A stretch of 64,000 nucleotides of DNA. It comes from Enterococcus innesii (GTDB lineage Bacteria; Bacillota; Bacilli; Lactobacillales; Enterococcaceae). The notes beneath the pieces are model-generated. The model saw only the letters and a program-made list of their open reading frames with translations. It searched no databases and had not been told where the DNA came from. The stretch lies in assembly GCA_018982785.1 (NCBI GenBank), contig JAHHEN010000007.1:62001-126000 (forward strand), read 5' to 3'. Both the position numbers and the translations under genes were made by a program. Below are positions 7,314 through 15,968 of this stretch, piece by piece; positions within the stretch are counted from its first letter, which is position 1; each line of letters begins with the position of its first letter.

Positions 7314-9945
7314 AACGAAGCCATTTATCGAACTCCGTCACGAGTAAGACGACCATCCCAGAAGCTGCTGAGATGACCCAGCCAATCAAGGACATGTCCT
7401 CAGTATGAAAGGCGCTTTGCATAAATGGAACATAGGTCAATAACAGTTGTAGAACCAGCATCACACCAATGATCACGAACGCTTTTGGATTGGTGAAGGA
7501 AGCTTTAGAAAATGCTGGTGCACTGGTACGGATGTTGAACAAATAGAAAATCTTACTCAAGACCACGATATTGACCATCATGGTACTGGCAACGGCTTCG
7601 CTGACGCCTTGCAGCAAGAGCCAGTCATGGGCGATCAAACTGATGACTGCCATCAAGATCGATACATACGCCATCTGCCAAATATCATGGCGATTCAACA
7701 ATTTATTACCTGTCTTTCGCGGTTTTCGGCTCATGATCCCAGACTCTGCTGGTTCAAAAATAAACGCAAACTGGATCGTAATAGCAGAAACCATGTTGAT
7801 CCACAGCAGTTGCGTCGCCTGCAACGGCAATTCTTTTTGCATCATGATCGTAAAGGCAATGATCAGCCCTTCGGCAAAAGATGTCGGCAACAGAAACAGA
7901 ATGCTCTTTTTGATGTTGTCATAGATCCTGCGTCCTTCGCGAATCGCTAAGGACATGGTACCGAAATTGTCATCGGTCAAGATCATATCAGCAGAATCTT
8001 TGGCTACATCCGTGCCGCTGATCCCCATCGCTACACCGATATCCGCCCGCTTCAACGCAGGGGCATCGTTGACCCCGTCCCCTGTCATCGCCGTGACTTT
8101 GCCTTTGGCTTGTAGCGCTCTGATAATGTCCAATTTATTTTTCGGCGTGGTTCGTGCAAAGACTTGATTCGTCAAGGCAGCATCTTGAAATTCGGCTTCA
8201 CTCATCTGATCCAACTCGGCACCAGTCACGACGTGAATCTCATCCGCTAAGCCAAGCTTTTCCCCAATCGCTTTGGCGGTCAGAGGGTGATCGCCAGTGA
8301 TCATTTTCACTTGAACACCGGCTTGGTTCATTTCCTTCAGGGAGGCAATCACTTCTTCTCGCGGCGGATCGATGATCCCAGCGATCCCTAGTAATTGCAG
8401 CCCTTGCTCAAAAATCGTTTCATCAATGTGATCGATCGAAACTTTCTGATAGCCCACCGCTACCACTCGTTTGCCTTCTGCCGACAAGCGGCGGACATGG
8501 CCTGTCCAATAGGCTTCATCAAAAGGCGCCGCTTGTTTTTGCACCATTTCAAACAATTTATCTGGGGAGCCTTTAACAAATAGCAAGCGTTCCCCCGCAG
8601 GGTTTGCCACTAGTTTCGCCATGTAGCGGTTGTCTGAATCAAAGGGCAGCATATCCAGTTCTTGGTAAGCGGGTGCTTGCGGATAGGCAAATTGCTTATG
8701 ATACAGCGTCAAAAAGGAGCCGTCTGTTGGTTCCCCATTGATCGTCCAGTGATTTCCTTCTGGGACTAATACCGTATCGTTGGCTTCGTAACCAGCTTCC
8801 AAAAACAACTGCAAGATGTCTTGCGTGTAGACGCCCTCTTGCTTTGGACGAATCACGCCCACAGGCGCATAGCCGTCACCCGACACTTCGTATTCCTGCT
8901 CAGCCAATACGATGTCTTTAACTGTCATTTCATTTTTGGTCAGGGTACCGGTCTTATCCGTCGCGATCACATCCACTGAGCCTAGCGTTTCAACCGCTGG
9001 CAGTGTTTTGATGATGGTGTGTTTGTTTTTTGCCATATCACTGACACCCATCGCCAAAACCACCGAGGTCGTTGCTGGCAATCCTTCTGGGATCGAGCCG
9101 ACGATCATGGTGACGACGGCTAAGGACAGGACAGAGATCGCATAGGTTTGCTGGAACAGACTGACGATAAACAGCAAGACCGCCACGCCCATGATCACAT
9201 AGGTGATGCCTTTCCCCAGTCCATCGATCTCTTTCATCAACGGCGTTTTTCGTTCTTCCGTTTGATTGACTTCTGTGGAGATTTTCCCGATCTCAGTCGT
9301 GGCGCCGGTAGCGATCACGATCCCTTTCCCGCTTCCTGACGTCACGGACGTCGAAGCAAACGCCAAATTCCGTTGTTCCGCTAATGGGGTTGCTTCATCC
9401 ACTAAGGCATCTGTTATTTTTTCCACCGAATCGGCTTCACCAGTCAAGGCGGATTCTTGGATCCGCAAGTTGTCGGCTTCGATGATCCGCAGATCCGCAG
9501 GCACATTGTCGCCGGCTTCTAAGAATACGACATCCCCCGGAACGACTTCGACAGCTGGAATATCTTGCCGAATCCCATTCCGATAGACCGTAGCTTCTGC
9601 TGATAGCATCTCTTTGATCCGCTCTAACGCATCGGAAGCATTGGCTTCTTGGTAATAACCGATCAACGCATTGACCAGTACGACGATGCCAATGATCACG
9701 GCATCAGAGAAATGCCCCATCAGCAGCGTTAAGATGGCGGAGAAAATCAAAATGTAGATGATCGTGTTATGGAATTGCCGCAGCAGCAAACGCCACTTGG
9801 CGATTTTTTTGACCGCTAATTGATTCAATCCGTAGGTTTCTAACCGCTCGGTTACTTGCGCCTCATCTAATCCTTGTTCGATTGAGGGCACCTGATACTG
9901 TTCGATTGTTTCTGACACTGATAATTGAAACTCTTTTTTATTCAT
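7297..9945 (-). CDS. P-type (type II, Ca2+-like) cation-transporting ATPase
   Basis: Intact 882-aa membrane pump. Order of features: N-terminal cation-ATPase domain; first membrane pair near residues 60-100; actuator motif LTGEA; PEGLP in the fourth membrane helix, as in SERCA/PacL calcium pumps; phosphorylation site DKTGTLT; nucleotide-binding KGSPDK; MITGDHPLTAKAIGEKL; hinge TGDGVNDAPALKRAD; and six C-terminal helices. PEGLP favours Ca2+ over Na+/K+, but specificity is inference. Start ATG 9945 has AAGGAAG upstream. The leader contains a 22-codon ORF and competing hairpins, described separately. Confidence 0.88.
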   Translation of the reverse strand: MNKKEFQLSVSETIEQYQVPSIEQGLDEAQVTERLETYGLNQLAVKKIAKWRLLLRQFHNTIIYILIFSAILTLLMGHFSDAVIIGIVVLVNALIGYYQEANASDALERIKEMLSAEATVYRNGIRQDIPAVEVVPGDVVFLEAGDNVPADLRIIEADNLRIQESALTGEADSVEKITDALVDEATPLAEQRNLAFASTSVTSGSGKGIVIATGATTEIGKISTEVNQTEERKTPLMKEIDGLGKGITYVIMGVAVLLFIVSLFQQTYAISVLSLAVVTMIVGSIPEGLPATTSVVLAMGVSDMAKNKHTIIKTLPAVETLGSVDVIATDKTGTLTKNEMTVKDIVLAEQEYEVSGDGYAPVGVIRPKQEGVYTQDILQLFLEAGYEANDTVLVPEGNHWTINGEPTDGSFLTLYHKQFAYPQAPAYQELDMLPFDSDNRYMAKLVANPAGERLLFVKGSPDKLFEMVQKQAAPFDEAYWTGHVRRLSAEGKRVVAVGYQKVSIDHIDETIFEQGLQLLGIAGIIDPPREEVIASLKEMNQAGVQVKMITGDHPLTAKAIGEKLGLADEIHVVTGAELDQMSEAEFQDAALTNQVFARTTPKNKLDIIRALQAKGKVTAMTGDGVNDAPALKRADIGVAMGISGTDVAKDSADMILTDDNFGTMSLAIREGRRIYDNIKKSILFLLPTSFAEGLIIAFTIMMQKELPLQATQLLWINMVSAITIQFAFIFEPAESGIMSRKPRKTGNKLLNRHDIWQMAYVSILMAVISLIAHDWLLLQGVSEAVASTMMVNIVVLSKIFYLFNIRTSAPAFSKASFTNPKAFVIIGVMLVLQLLLTYVPFMQSAFHTEDMSLIGWVISAASGMVVLLVTEFDKWLRSRKNI

Positions 9946-9985
9946 TTATTCTTCTTCCTTTTCTTTTTTCATTGATGGATAACAC

Positions 9986-10021
9986 AAATAAGCCCCTTAT
10001 TTAGAAACTGCTCCTAAATAA
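9986..10021 (-). promoter_or_regulatory. Competing hairpins in the ATPase leader
   Basis: On the minus strand, TTATTTAG (10014-10021) can pair with CTAAATAA (9997-10004) in 8 bp. The latter can instead pair with the later CTTATTT (9986-9992), 7 bp with a 3-base loop. The two hairpins are mutually exclusive and lie between the leader ORF and the ATPase start. A regulatory role is inference. Confidence 0.4.
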
Positions 10022-10039
10022 CGCGCTGTTGTTGGTCTC

Positions 10040-10108
10040 CTATTCAATTAAAAAGTAAGGTAAGTCAAAATAGTGTTTCTGCTCACCGTCACTCGAGTCG
10101 CTTGACAT
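10040..10108 (-). CDS. Possible 22-aa leader peptide of the P-type ATPase
   Basis: ATG at 10108 preceded by AGAGGGGGTGG, a strong Shine-Dalgarno 7 bases away. The peptide begins MSSDSSDGEQK and ends HYFDLPYFLIE before TAG. It stops 95 bases before the ATPase start. Acidic/serine-rich then aromatic composition resembles no signal peptide. It could be a cation-sensing leader peptide by analogy with mgtL, but I do not recognise the sequence. Confidence 0.4.
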   Translation of the reverse strand: MSSDSSDGEQKHYFDLPYFLIE

Positions 10109-10215
10109 TCGTTTACCACCCCCTCTAAAGTTAGCAATAAGCGTAACAAACTATTTTTCCAAAGTCAAGAGTCATCGCTTTCATAGCAATGAAGGGGCAT
10201 CTCAAAGTTTTTACG

Positions 10216-10252
10216 AAAAAAAGCCGCACGACAACGATTCGCTGCCGTGCAG
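10216..10252 (-). terminator. Terminator after the NAD(P)-binding protein
   Basis: A 13-bp G/U-tolerant stem (10224-10236 with 10240-10252) followed by seven T on the minus strand, 40 bases beyond the stop codon. Confidence 0.8.
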
Positions 10253-10290
10253 TTCCTTCAGTACATTCTCTTCAAGCCCAAAGGCACGCC

Positions 10291-10926
10291 TTAAAGCTGA
10301 TCCAGTGCCTCGCTGATCGGTGTTTCTCCTGCTTGGACTTTGATGACTTTTTGATAAGTTGCTGGACGTTCCAGCATTTCACCTAACAAGACGGCGACAT
10401 CCTCGATCGGGATCGCACCAGAGGTCGTTTCACTGATCTCGATCAAACTAGATCCTGGAGTTTCTTTCAACGCACCCGGCTGCAAAATCGTATAGTCTAG
10501 TGCGGTGTTGTCGATCAGCCAGCGATCAGAGAAAAACTTGGCGATCGTGTAATCCATCAATGACGCCACGCCTTCCCTTTGCCACTGTTCAGGTTCTAAG
10601 GCATAGGCTGAGCTAAGGTGGATGTAGCGTTTGATTCCTTTTGATTCGGCGGCTTGCATCACTTTGACGGCACCATACAGATCGGATTGCAGCAAGTCTT
10701 TGCCTCGGGAACCCGCCACGAAGTATACCGCTTCCGCATCGGCGAATTTGGCCGCCATCTCTGCCGGTTCCGTGTGTAAATCAAAGAACACGGGCTTGAT
10801 CGTCTCAGTTTCTGTGATTTTCTCACTGCTGCGCGCACCAGCATAAACGATGTGTCCTTGTTTTTCTAGAAAGTCGATCAATTTTTGACCTACTCGTCCA
10901 GTAGCACCAACGACAAAAATTTTCAT
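10291..10926 (-). CDS. NAD(P)H-binding protein, atypical SDR5 family
   Basis: 211-aa Rossmann-fold protein. It opens MKIFVVGATGRVGQKLIDFL, with the atypical-SDR glycine motif GATGRVG. YFVAGSRGKDL and YIHLSSAYALEP follow the family pattern of the YwnB/YhfK group of NAD(P)H-binding proteins. Start ATG 10926 has AGAGGAGC 8 bases upstream; a longer reading adds only a charged non-family extension. Single gene with its own terminator. Substrate unknown. Confidence 0.8.
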   Translation of the reverse strand: MKIFVVGATGRVGQKLIDFLEKQGHIVYAGARSSEKITETETIKPVFFDLHTEPAEMAAKFADAEAVYFVAGSRGKDLLQSDLYGAVKVMQAAESKGIKRYIHLSSAYALEPEQWQREGVASLMDYTIAKFFSDRWLIDNTALDYTILQPGALKETPGSSLIEISETTSGAIPIEDVAVLLGEMLERPATYQKVIKVQAGETPISEALDQL

Positions 10927-11121
10927 TTTCTTTGCTCCTCTCGTTTCTTTTTCCAACTCTTACTAGTATCATCGTAGGACAAAAACCAAGATCCAACAAC
11001 TATTCTGTTCCTAAAAAAAGGGAAAAAGGCACAGCACAAACCAATTCTTGCTGTTTTTCCCCATAGAAACCCATGTTTTTAAAAAAACACCCAAAAAAAT
11101 GAAAAAAATTTTCTCAAACGA

Positions 11122-11150
11122 TTGACAAAGCCTTGACTCTTTTGTAGACT
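11122..11150 (+). promoter_or_regulatory. Promoter of the leader/BASS transporter/dehydrogenase unit
   Basis: TTGACA (11122-11127), 17-bp spacer, TAGACT (11145-11150). Confidence 0.6.
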
Positions 11151-11209
11151 AGGTAGAAATAATTTAAATATTTAGAAAATTCCAAATAAAGAAAAGGACG
11201 GTGGCGTAT

Positions 11210-11254
11210 ATGACCCGCACCAATGTTAGCAAACGAATTATTTTATTATTATAG
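11210..11254 (+). CDS. Possible 14-aa attenuation leader peptide
   Basis: ATG 11210 to TAG 11254 encodes MTRTNVSKRIILLL. It lies 60 bases after a good promoter, has GGACGGTGG upstream, and ends in consecutive Ile-Ile-Leu-Leu-Leu codons (ATT ATT TTA TTA TTA), a composition typical of branched-chain amino-acid attenuators. A stable hairpin begins 2 bases after its stop. No T-box consensus was found. Confidence 0.4.
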   Translation: MTRTNVSKRIILLL

Positions 11255-11256
11255 CC

Positions 11257-11344
11257 GGGACTGTTTGATTTTATACATTCAAAGAGTCCCTATTCACATT
11301 GCATCCAAAAAGAAGATCAGCTTCTTGAGATGGAGTGTTTTTTT
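11257..11344 (+). promoter_or_regulatory. Hairpins and T-run of a possible attenuator
   Basis: First hairpin GGGACT-G-TTTGA / TCAAA-G-AGTCCC (11257-11290). Second hairpin AAGAAG/CTTCTT (11310-11326), with possible outer pairing CAC...TCCA / TGGA-GTG, followed by seven T (11338-11344). The arrangement of leader peptide, hairpin and terminator-like hairpin fits transcription attenuation, but the second stem is weak by eye. Confidence 0.35.
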
Positions 11345-11525
11345 ATACCCATTTTCAAGGAAGCGACCTTTTACAAACTGACACATTGATGTCAGATAGA
11401 TCCGAAAACGCTCGTTGAACAACTGCTGCCGATTCCCCGCGGTTATGCACTGCACTTATTCTAAAGACCCCTTCTGTTTGAACACTTGATTGGTCAAGCA
11501 GAAAAAGGAAGGATGATTTTTTCTT
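11345..11525 (+). other. Remainder of the long 5' leader
   Basis: About 180 bases without a coding signal. The only structure seen is a 10-bp stem TTCTGTTTGA/TCAAGCAGAA at about 11477-11503, immediately before the AAGGAAGG ribosome binding site of the transporter. Confidence 0.3.
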
Positions 11526-12527
11526 ATGAAAACCGTCAACACGATCGCTGCTTTTGTAAACAAGTATTTGATCTACATCATGATTTTATTGATGATCGTC
11601 TCTTATTTTTTCCCGCAACCCTTCTTATGGATTCCGCCTCGTACAACGATTCTTTTGAGCATCATCATGTTTTGTATGGGGATGACTTTAAACGTTGCTG
11701 CTTTTAAAATGGTCGTCTTACAGCCTAAAGCATTCATCTTAGGAGTGCTTTTCCAGTTCACCATCAGTCCTTTGGTGGCTTACGGCTTAGCGCAGCTGTT
11801 TGGTCTTTCTTCCGGTTTGATCATCGGGTTTGTCCTACTAGGTTGCGTTTCTGGTGGAACCGCCAGCAATGTCATGACCTTTATTGGCAAAGGCGATGTC
11901 GCCCTCACCGTTTCTATGACCACGGTATCGACCTTGTTAGCGACCGTCGTTACCCCCTTTTTAGTTTACGTCTTGGCTGGTCAGTATACTGAGATCTCTT
12001 TCTGGGAAATGCTCTTGTCTGTCTTGCAGATGGTGCTTTTGCCGATCATTTTAGGAGTGATCGTCCACAAACTCATTGCCAAGCACATCGAGCGATTTCT
12101 GCAATCATTTGTCTTGATTTCTTCCGTCAGTATCTTATTGATCGTTGCCGGAACTGTCGCTCGCAACGGTGCCGTGATCGTCCAATCTGGCTTGATCGTA
12201 ATTTTCTTAGTCTTGCTCCATAACTTGATCGGCTACGGCGCAGGCTATGGTCTGAGCCGTGTGATGGGCGTCAGTGCCACCCAAGCCAAATCCATCATGT
12301 TTCAATTAGGAATGAAAAATACCGGCCTAGCGATCTCGTTAGCCAATGCCCACTTTGCCACCATTGCTGCAGCCGTTACCCCTGCCGCAGTCGGCATGGT
12401 GATCCATCAAATTACCGGACCAATTTTAGCCAATCTCGTGGCCAAGAAAGAAGGAAAACAGTATGAGTCAAAGTATCTTTTTGCCAAACTACACAATCGG
12501 GGCGGACGCCTACGAAAAAGTAAATGA
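11526..12527 (+). CDS. Bile acid:sodium symporter (BASS/PanS-like) family transporter
   Basis: Membrane protein of about ten helices. Family motifs include CMGMTLNVAAFK, LGCVSGGTASNVMTFIGKGDVALTVSMT (the crossover sodium site) and GMKNTGLAISLANAHF. BASS proteins carry organic anions, including 2-keto acids and ketopantoate; the substrate here is unknown. The next gene, a probable 2-hydroxycarboxylate dehydrogenase, suggests a keto or hydroxy acid. The last 21 residues run 65 bases into that gene. One extra A in the A4 run at 12455-12458 would give a TGA overlapping the next ATG (ATGA), so the tail is probably an artefact. Confidence 0.8.
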   Translation: MKTVNTIAAFVNKYLIYIMILLMIVSYFFPQPFLWIPPRTTILLSIIMFCMGMTLNVAAFKMVVLQPKAFILGVLFQFTISPLVAYGLAQLFGLSSGLIIGFVLLGCVSGGTASNVMTFIGKGDVALTVSMTTVSTLLATVVTPFLVYVLAGQYTEISFWEMLLSVLQMVLLPIILGVIVHKLIAKHIERFLQSFVLISSVSILLIVAGTVARNGAVIVQSGLIVIFLVLLHNLIGYGAGYGLSRVMGVSATQAKSIMFQLGMKNTGLAISLANAHFATIAAAVTPAAVGMVIHQITGPILANLVAKKEGKQYESKYLFAKLHNRGGRLRKSK

Positions 12528-13563
12528 CATCGTAAAACCATACGGCACCAATGCCGTGATCATCGGCGGAAAAACTGCCCTTGAAAAAGCCGAAGACAAG
12601 ATCAAAGCCGCTTTAACGTCAGAAGTCAAAGTGACGAAAACCTTGTGGTACGGCGGCAACTCGACCTATGAAAACGTCGATCAGCTGTTAGCTACTCCAA
12701 GTGTCCAAGCCGCCGATGTTCTATTCGCCGTTGGCGGCGGCCGCGTTTGCGATACCGTCAAAGTAGTTGGGGAAAAAGCAGGCAAACCAGTCTTCACCTT
12801 CCCAACGATTGGCTCCAACTGCTCACCAGTCACCGCGGTCTGTGTCATCTATAAAGAAAACGGCGAGATGCAAGGGCTGTTTTTCCCTTCGCAACCGCCG
12901 ACCCATGCCTTTATCGACAGTGAGATCATCGCCCAGGCCCCCGATAAGTACTTATGGGCAGGAATCGGCGATGCCCTCTCCAAAGAGATCGAATCGACGT
13001 TTTCAGCGCGGGGCGATCAGTTAGACTATACCGATGGGTTAGGCATCCAAATCGGCAAAATGTGCACGGAACGCTTATTGCAATACGGCACACAAGCCTT
13101 GAAAGACAGTGCCGCCAATCAGCCGTCTTATGCCATTGAGCAAGTTGTCTTGGATATCATCGTGACCACCGGCTTAGTTTCCGTCTTAGTCATCAATGAT
13201 TACAACTCCGCCCTTGCCCATTCCTTTTACTACGGAACGACCGTTTTGGAAAAAATGGAAGACTATTTACATGGTGCTTCCGTTAGTTACGGCGTTTTGG
13301 CCTTGTTGCAGCTCGATCAGCAAGATGCCCTCTTCCAGCGCATCTACGCCTTTATGAAGGAAAACAAACTGCCGGTTTGCTTAGCTGATATGGGCCTTAA
13401 CGACACCAGCGATCTTGAGGCAATCTTAGACAAAGCAATGACCACCAATGACATCGTTCACGTGCCTTATGAGATCACGCGAGAAATGTTCAAACAAGCA
13501 ATCCTAGACGTGGAAGCCTATCATGCCAAACAAAACCAAGCAGCATTGGCAGCTGCCAATTAA
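12463..13563 (+). CDS. Iron-containing alcohol dehydrogenase family (HcxA-like)
   Basis: 366-aa dehydroquinate synthase-like/iron-ADH fold enzyme. NAD-binding GGGR motif in FAVGGGRVCDTVK near residue 93. Metal ligands are visible as the aspartate in GIGDALSKEIE and histidines in NSALAHSFYYG and LHGASVSYG. The sequence resembles 2-hydroxycarboxylate dehydrogenases (HcxA/YbdH) more than glycerol dehydrogenase. It overlaps the transporter gene, so the pair probably imports and interconverts a 2-keto/2-hydroxy acid. A strong terminator follows. Confidence 0.78.
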   Translation: MSQSIFLPNYTIGADAYEKVNDIVKPYGTNAVIIGGKTALEKAEDKIKAALTSEVKVTKTLWYGGNSTYENVDQLLATPSVQAADVLFAVGGGRVCDTVKVVGEKAGKPVFTFPTIGSNCSPVTAVCVIYKENGEMQGLFFPSQPPTHAFIDSEIIAQAPDKYLWAGIGDALSKEIESTFSARGDQLDYTDGLGIQIGKMCTERLLQYGTQALKDSAANQPSYAIEQVVLDIIVTTGLVSVLVINDYNSALAHSFYYGTTVLEKMEDYLHGASVSYGVLALLQLDQQDALFQRIYAFMKENKLPVCLADMGLNDTSDLEAILDKAMTTNDIVHVPYEITREMFKQAILDVEAYHAKQNQAALAAAN

Positions 13564-13570
13564 ATGAAGC

Positions 13571-13600
13571 CCTCCAGCAACGAATTGCTGGAGGATTTTG
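13571..13600 (+). terminator. Terminator after the HcxA-like gene
   Basis: Perfect 10-bp stem CCTCCAGCAA/TTGCTGGAGG with a CGAA loop, followed by ATTTTG and, a little later, a longer T-run. Confidence 0.8.
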
Positions 13601-13733
13601 TTTGGCCTTTTTTTCACTTCTTCGTACTTGTCCTCCTTCTTCTTTCTTACATGTTAAAAAACATGCAATCGTTTACTTTGATTTATTTTTAAAAACTTAT
13701 TACTATTTTAGTATAACAAAGGAGGAGATTGGT

Positions 13734-15617
13734 TTGGAATTGGTTTATTTATCTGGGTTGTTTTTGGTCATTTTCTTGTTGTATTTCCTGGCAAAGAAAA
13801 ATAATCGCATCAAACAGCTGTTTTCGAAGATCACGATTGCTTTTCTGCTTATTTACTTGGTTTGGCGTTTATTTTTCACGATCCCGATTGATAGTTCTGC
13901 TTCACTAGTATTTGGGATCATTCTCTATATTGCGGAAGTCATTGGTTTATTTGTCTATGGCTTTTTTGTTTACCTTTTTTCCAATAAGCTCTCAAAAGAA
14001 TACCGCTACGAGGGGGATGAAGCAGAAGAATTCTTGCCAAGTGTCGCCGCTTTTATCTGCACTTACAATGAAGACATCAAGCTGGTGATCGCCACAGCAT
14101 TAGCTGTCAAAGCCTTGAAATACCCCAATAAAAAAATCTATATCTGCGATGATGGCCATCGAGAGGAACTAAAAGAAATGGCCGAGCGAATGAATCTCGG
14201 CTATTTGACCCGCGAAGGAAATGCCAATGCCAAAGCTGGGAATATCAACTATGCCTTGTCCCAAACCAGCAGTGACTTGATTTTGCTTCTGGATGCTGAC
14301 TTTATCGTCAAAAAGAACATTATTTTTGAAGCTGTCGACTATTTCCGCAATCCTAAAGTCGCATTGGTGCAATATCCACAAACATTTTATAACAAAGATC
14401 CCTTTCAATTACTGCGCAAATCCATGTACAACGAACAGGAATTATTCATGCGCTTTCTAGAACCAGCACTTTCTCGTGAGAATGCTTTGATCCATATCGG
14501 TACCAATGCCATCATTCGTCGCAGTGCCCTTGAAGAGATCGGCGGCGTTCCTACCAGCAGTATCACCGAAGATATGGCGACCGGGATGCTTTTACAAGAC
14601 GCCGGCTATGAAACGGTTTTTATCAATAAAGCCTATGCCTTGGGGATCACTCCTTACACTGCCAAAGAGCTGACCTCACAACGGACTCGGTGGGCGCAAG
14701 GAACAAAACAAATTTTTGACCACTTCAAACCGCGCCGGTTAAAAGGGTTGTCTTTTATGCAAAAACTTTGTTATTACAACTCCTATTTGTATTGGTTTAC
14801 CTCTTTCCAAAAAATCATCTTTTTATTGGCACCAACCTTATTTATGGTTTTTGATATCTTTATCGTCAGAAGCAACAATCACCAATTATTGTTGTTCTTT
14901 TTACCGCCTTTCATTATGATTTCCCTGTCGTTTCGGCTGTATGTCCCTAAGATCAGGAACCTGACAAGTTCCCACATCTATGATTGCTTTGTCGCTCCTA
15001 TCCACACTGGGGCATTGATCAAAGAATTTATGAAATCACAGAAAAAATTCAACGTGACCAAAAAAGAGATCGTCGGCAGCAACGCCTTTGATTGGCGAAC
15101 TGTCTTGCCCCACATCATCCTCTTTACTTGGATTTCCTTTGCCTGTCTGGTAGCTGGGTATCGTTTGTACCGAGGAGAAGGCTATGAATTCGGCTATATC
15201 GTGACCTTGATTTGGTCGATCTATAACCTCTATGGCTTGTTTTATGCCATTTTGATCGGGAAAAACCGTTTTATCGAAAGTGATAGTGAAGCCTTGAGTA
15301 TCGCCATCAATCGTCAGCTTTCTTATGATGCGAAGACGTTCGAAATGTATCAAATGAGTTTCAATGGCTTCCGTGTCCGGACTCATCCCGAGCAAATCTT
15401 CGTACCAGGTGAAAGTTACGTCTTTTACGATGATAAGCGTCGCTTCACTATCAATTCGATTTGTCTAGAGGATCATGGCTCCTATGTGACTTTTGCCTTC
15501 AACAATCTAACACCGCAATCTGCTGAAGAGCTTGCCAGCTACTATAGCGACCAGCTCAATGCTGCCAAACAGTTGGAATTTGATATGGAGGAAGAAGTCG
15601 CAGAAATGAATAGTTAG
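13734..15617 (+). CDS. Membrane glycosyltransferase family 2 (cellulose synthase-like)
   Basis: 627-aa processive-type GT2. Two N-terminal helices (to about residue 80), a cytosolic GT-A domain with substrate aspartates in ICDDG and LLLDADF, the catalytic base in SSITEDM, and the acceptor motif QRTRW. Four or more C-terminal helices follow, and a C-terminal domain of about 90 residues that could be a degenerate PilZ domain (FRVRTHPEQIFVPG). TTG 13734 is chosen as start because AAGGAGGAG sits 6 bases upstream; the frame open upstream to 13602 has no initiation signal. Likely makes an extracellular beta-glycan; no accessory bcs gene is adjacent. A terminator follows. Confidence 0.82.
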   Translation: MELVYLSGLFLVIFLLYFLAKKNNRIKQLFSKITIAFLLIYLVWRLFFTIPIDSSASLVFGIILYIAEVIGLFVYGFFVYLFSNKLSKEYRYEGDEAEEFLPSVAAFICTYNEDIKLVIATALAVKALKYPNKKIYICDDGHREELKEMAERMNLGYLTREGNANAKAGNINYALSQTSSDLILLLDADFIVKKNIIFEAVDYFRNPKVALVQYPQTFYNKDPFQLLRKSMYNEQELFMRFLEPALSRENALIHIGTNAIIRRSALEEIGGVPTSSITEDMATGMLLQDAGYETVFINKAYALGITPYTAKELTSQRTRWAQGTKQIFDHFKPRRLKGLSFMQKLCYYNSYLYWFTSFQKIIFLLAPTLFMVFDIFIVRSNNHQLLLFFLPPFIMISLSFRLYVPKIRNLTSSHIYDCFVAPIHTGALIKEFMKSQKKFNVTKKEIVGSNAFDWRTVLPHIILFTWISFACLVAGYRLYRGEGYEFGYIVTLIWSIYNLYGLFYAILIGKNRFIESDSEALSIAINRQLSYDAKTFEMYQMSFNGFRVRTHPEQIFVPGESYVFYDDKRRFTINSICLEDHGSYVTFAFNNLTPQSAEELASYYSDQLNAAKQLEFDMEEEVAEMNS

Positions 15618-15621
15618 CCCC

Positions 15622-15655
15622 GCCCCCTTTGTCGCAAGAGGCAAAGGGGCTTTAT
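15622..15655 (+). terminator. Terminator after the glycosyltransferase
   Basis: Stem GCCCCCTTTG/CAAAGGGGC with a 10-base loop, followed by TTTATT. Confidence 0.75.
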
Positions 15656-15968
15656 TGATTCCAGAAAGCTCCTTAAAGGGCAGTTCTCCATCTTATGATG
15701 ATTCTCTTCCTTTAGATAACACTCTGGCATTTGCTACACTCTTTTCCAATGATCATTGATTGAAAGAGCCAGAACAGAATCTAGACGATTTCTCGATGGC
15801 AATACTTTTAAAGCCTTTAGAAAATATTAAAAAATCTGCTTTCCCTATGACCTGATTGAGCTGATGCGGTTGCCACTGCTCACACATTTGTGAATAAAAG
15901 CGCATGAAAAAGCAATCCTTGTTATACTTATAAATAACACGAAGTCCTTAGAAAAAGGAGGAATCCTC
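15656..15968. other. Intergenic region without recognised gene
   Basis: 313 bases. Apart from the AAAAAGGAGG ribosome binding site of the following gene at its right end, I see no ORF with a start signal, no strong hairpin and no clear promoter. Confidence 0.5.

Noticed and set aside
9946-10140. yybP-ykoY Mn2+ riboswitch ahead of the P-type ATPase
   Set aside because: The conserved loop sequences of that riboswitch are absent from the leader.
11195-11215. GGACGGTGGCG considered as a T-box antiterminator
   Set aside because: It does not match the T-box consensus AGGGTGGNACCGCG, and no specifier stem or T-box terminator pair was seen.
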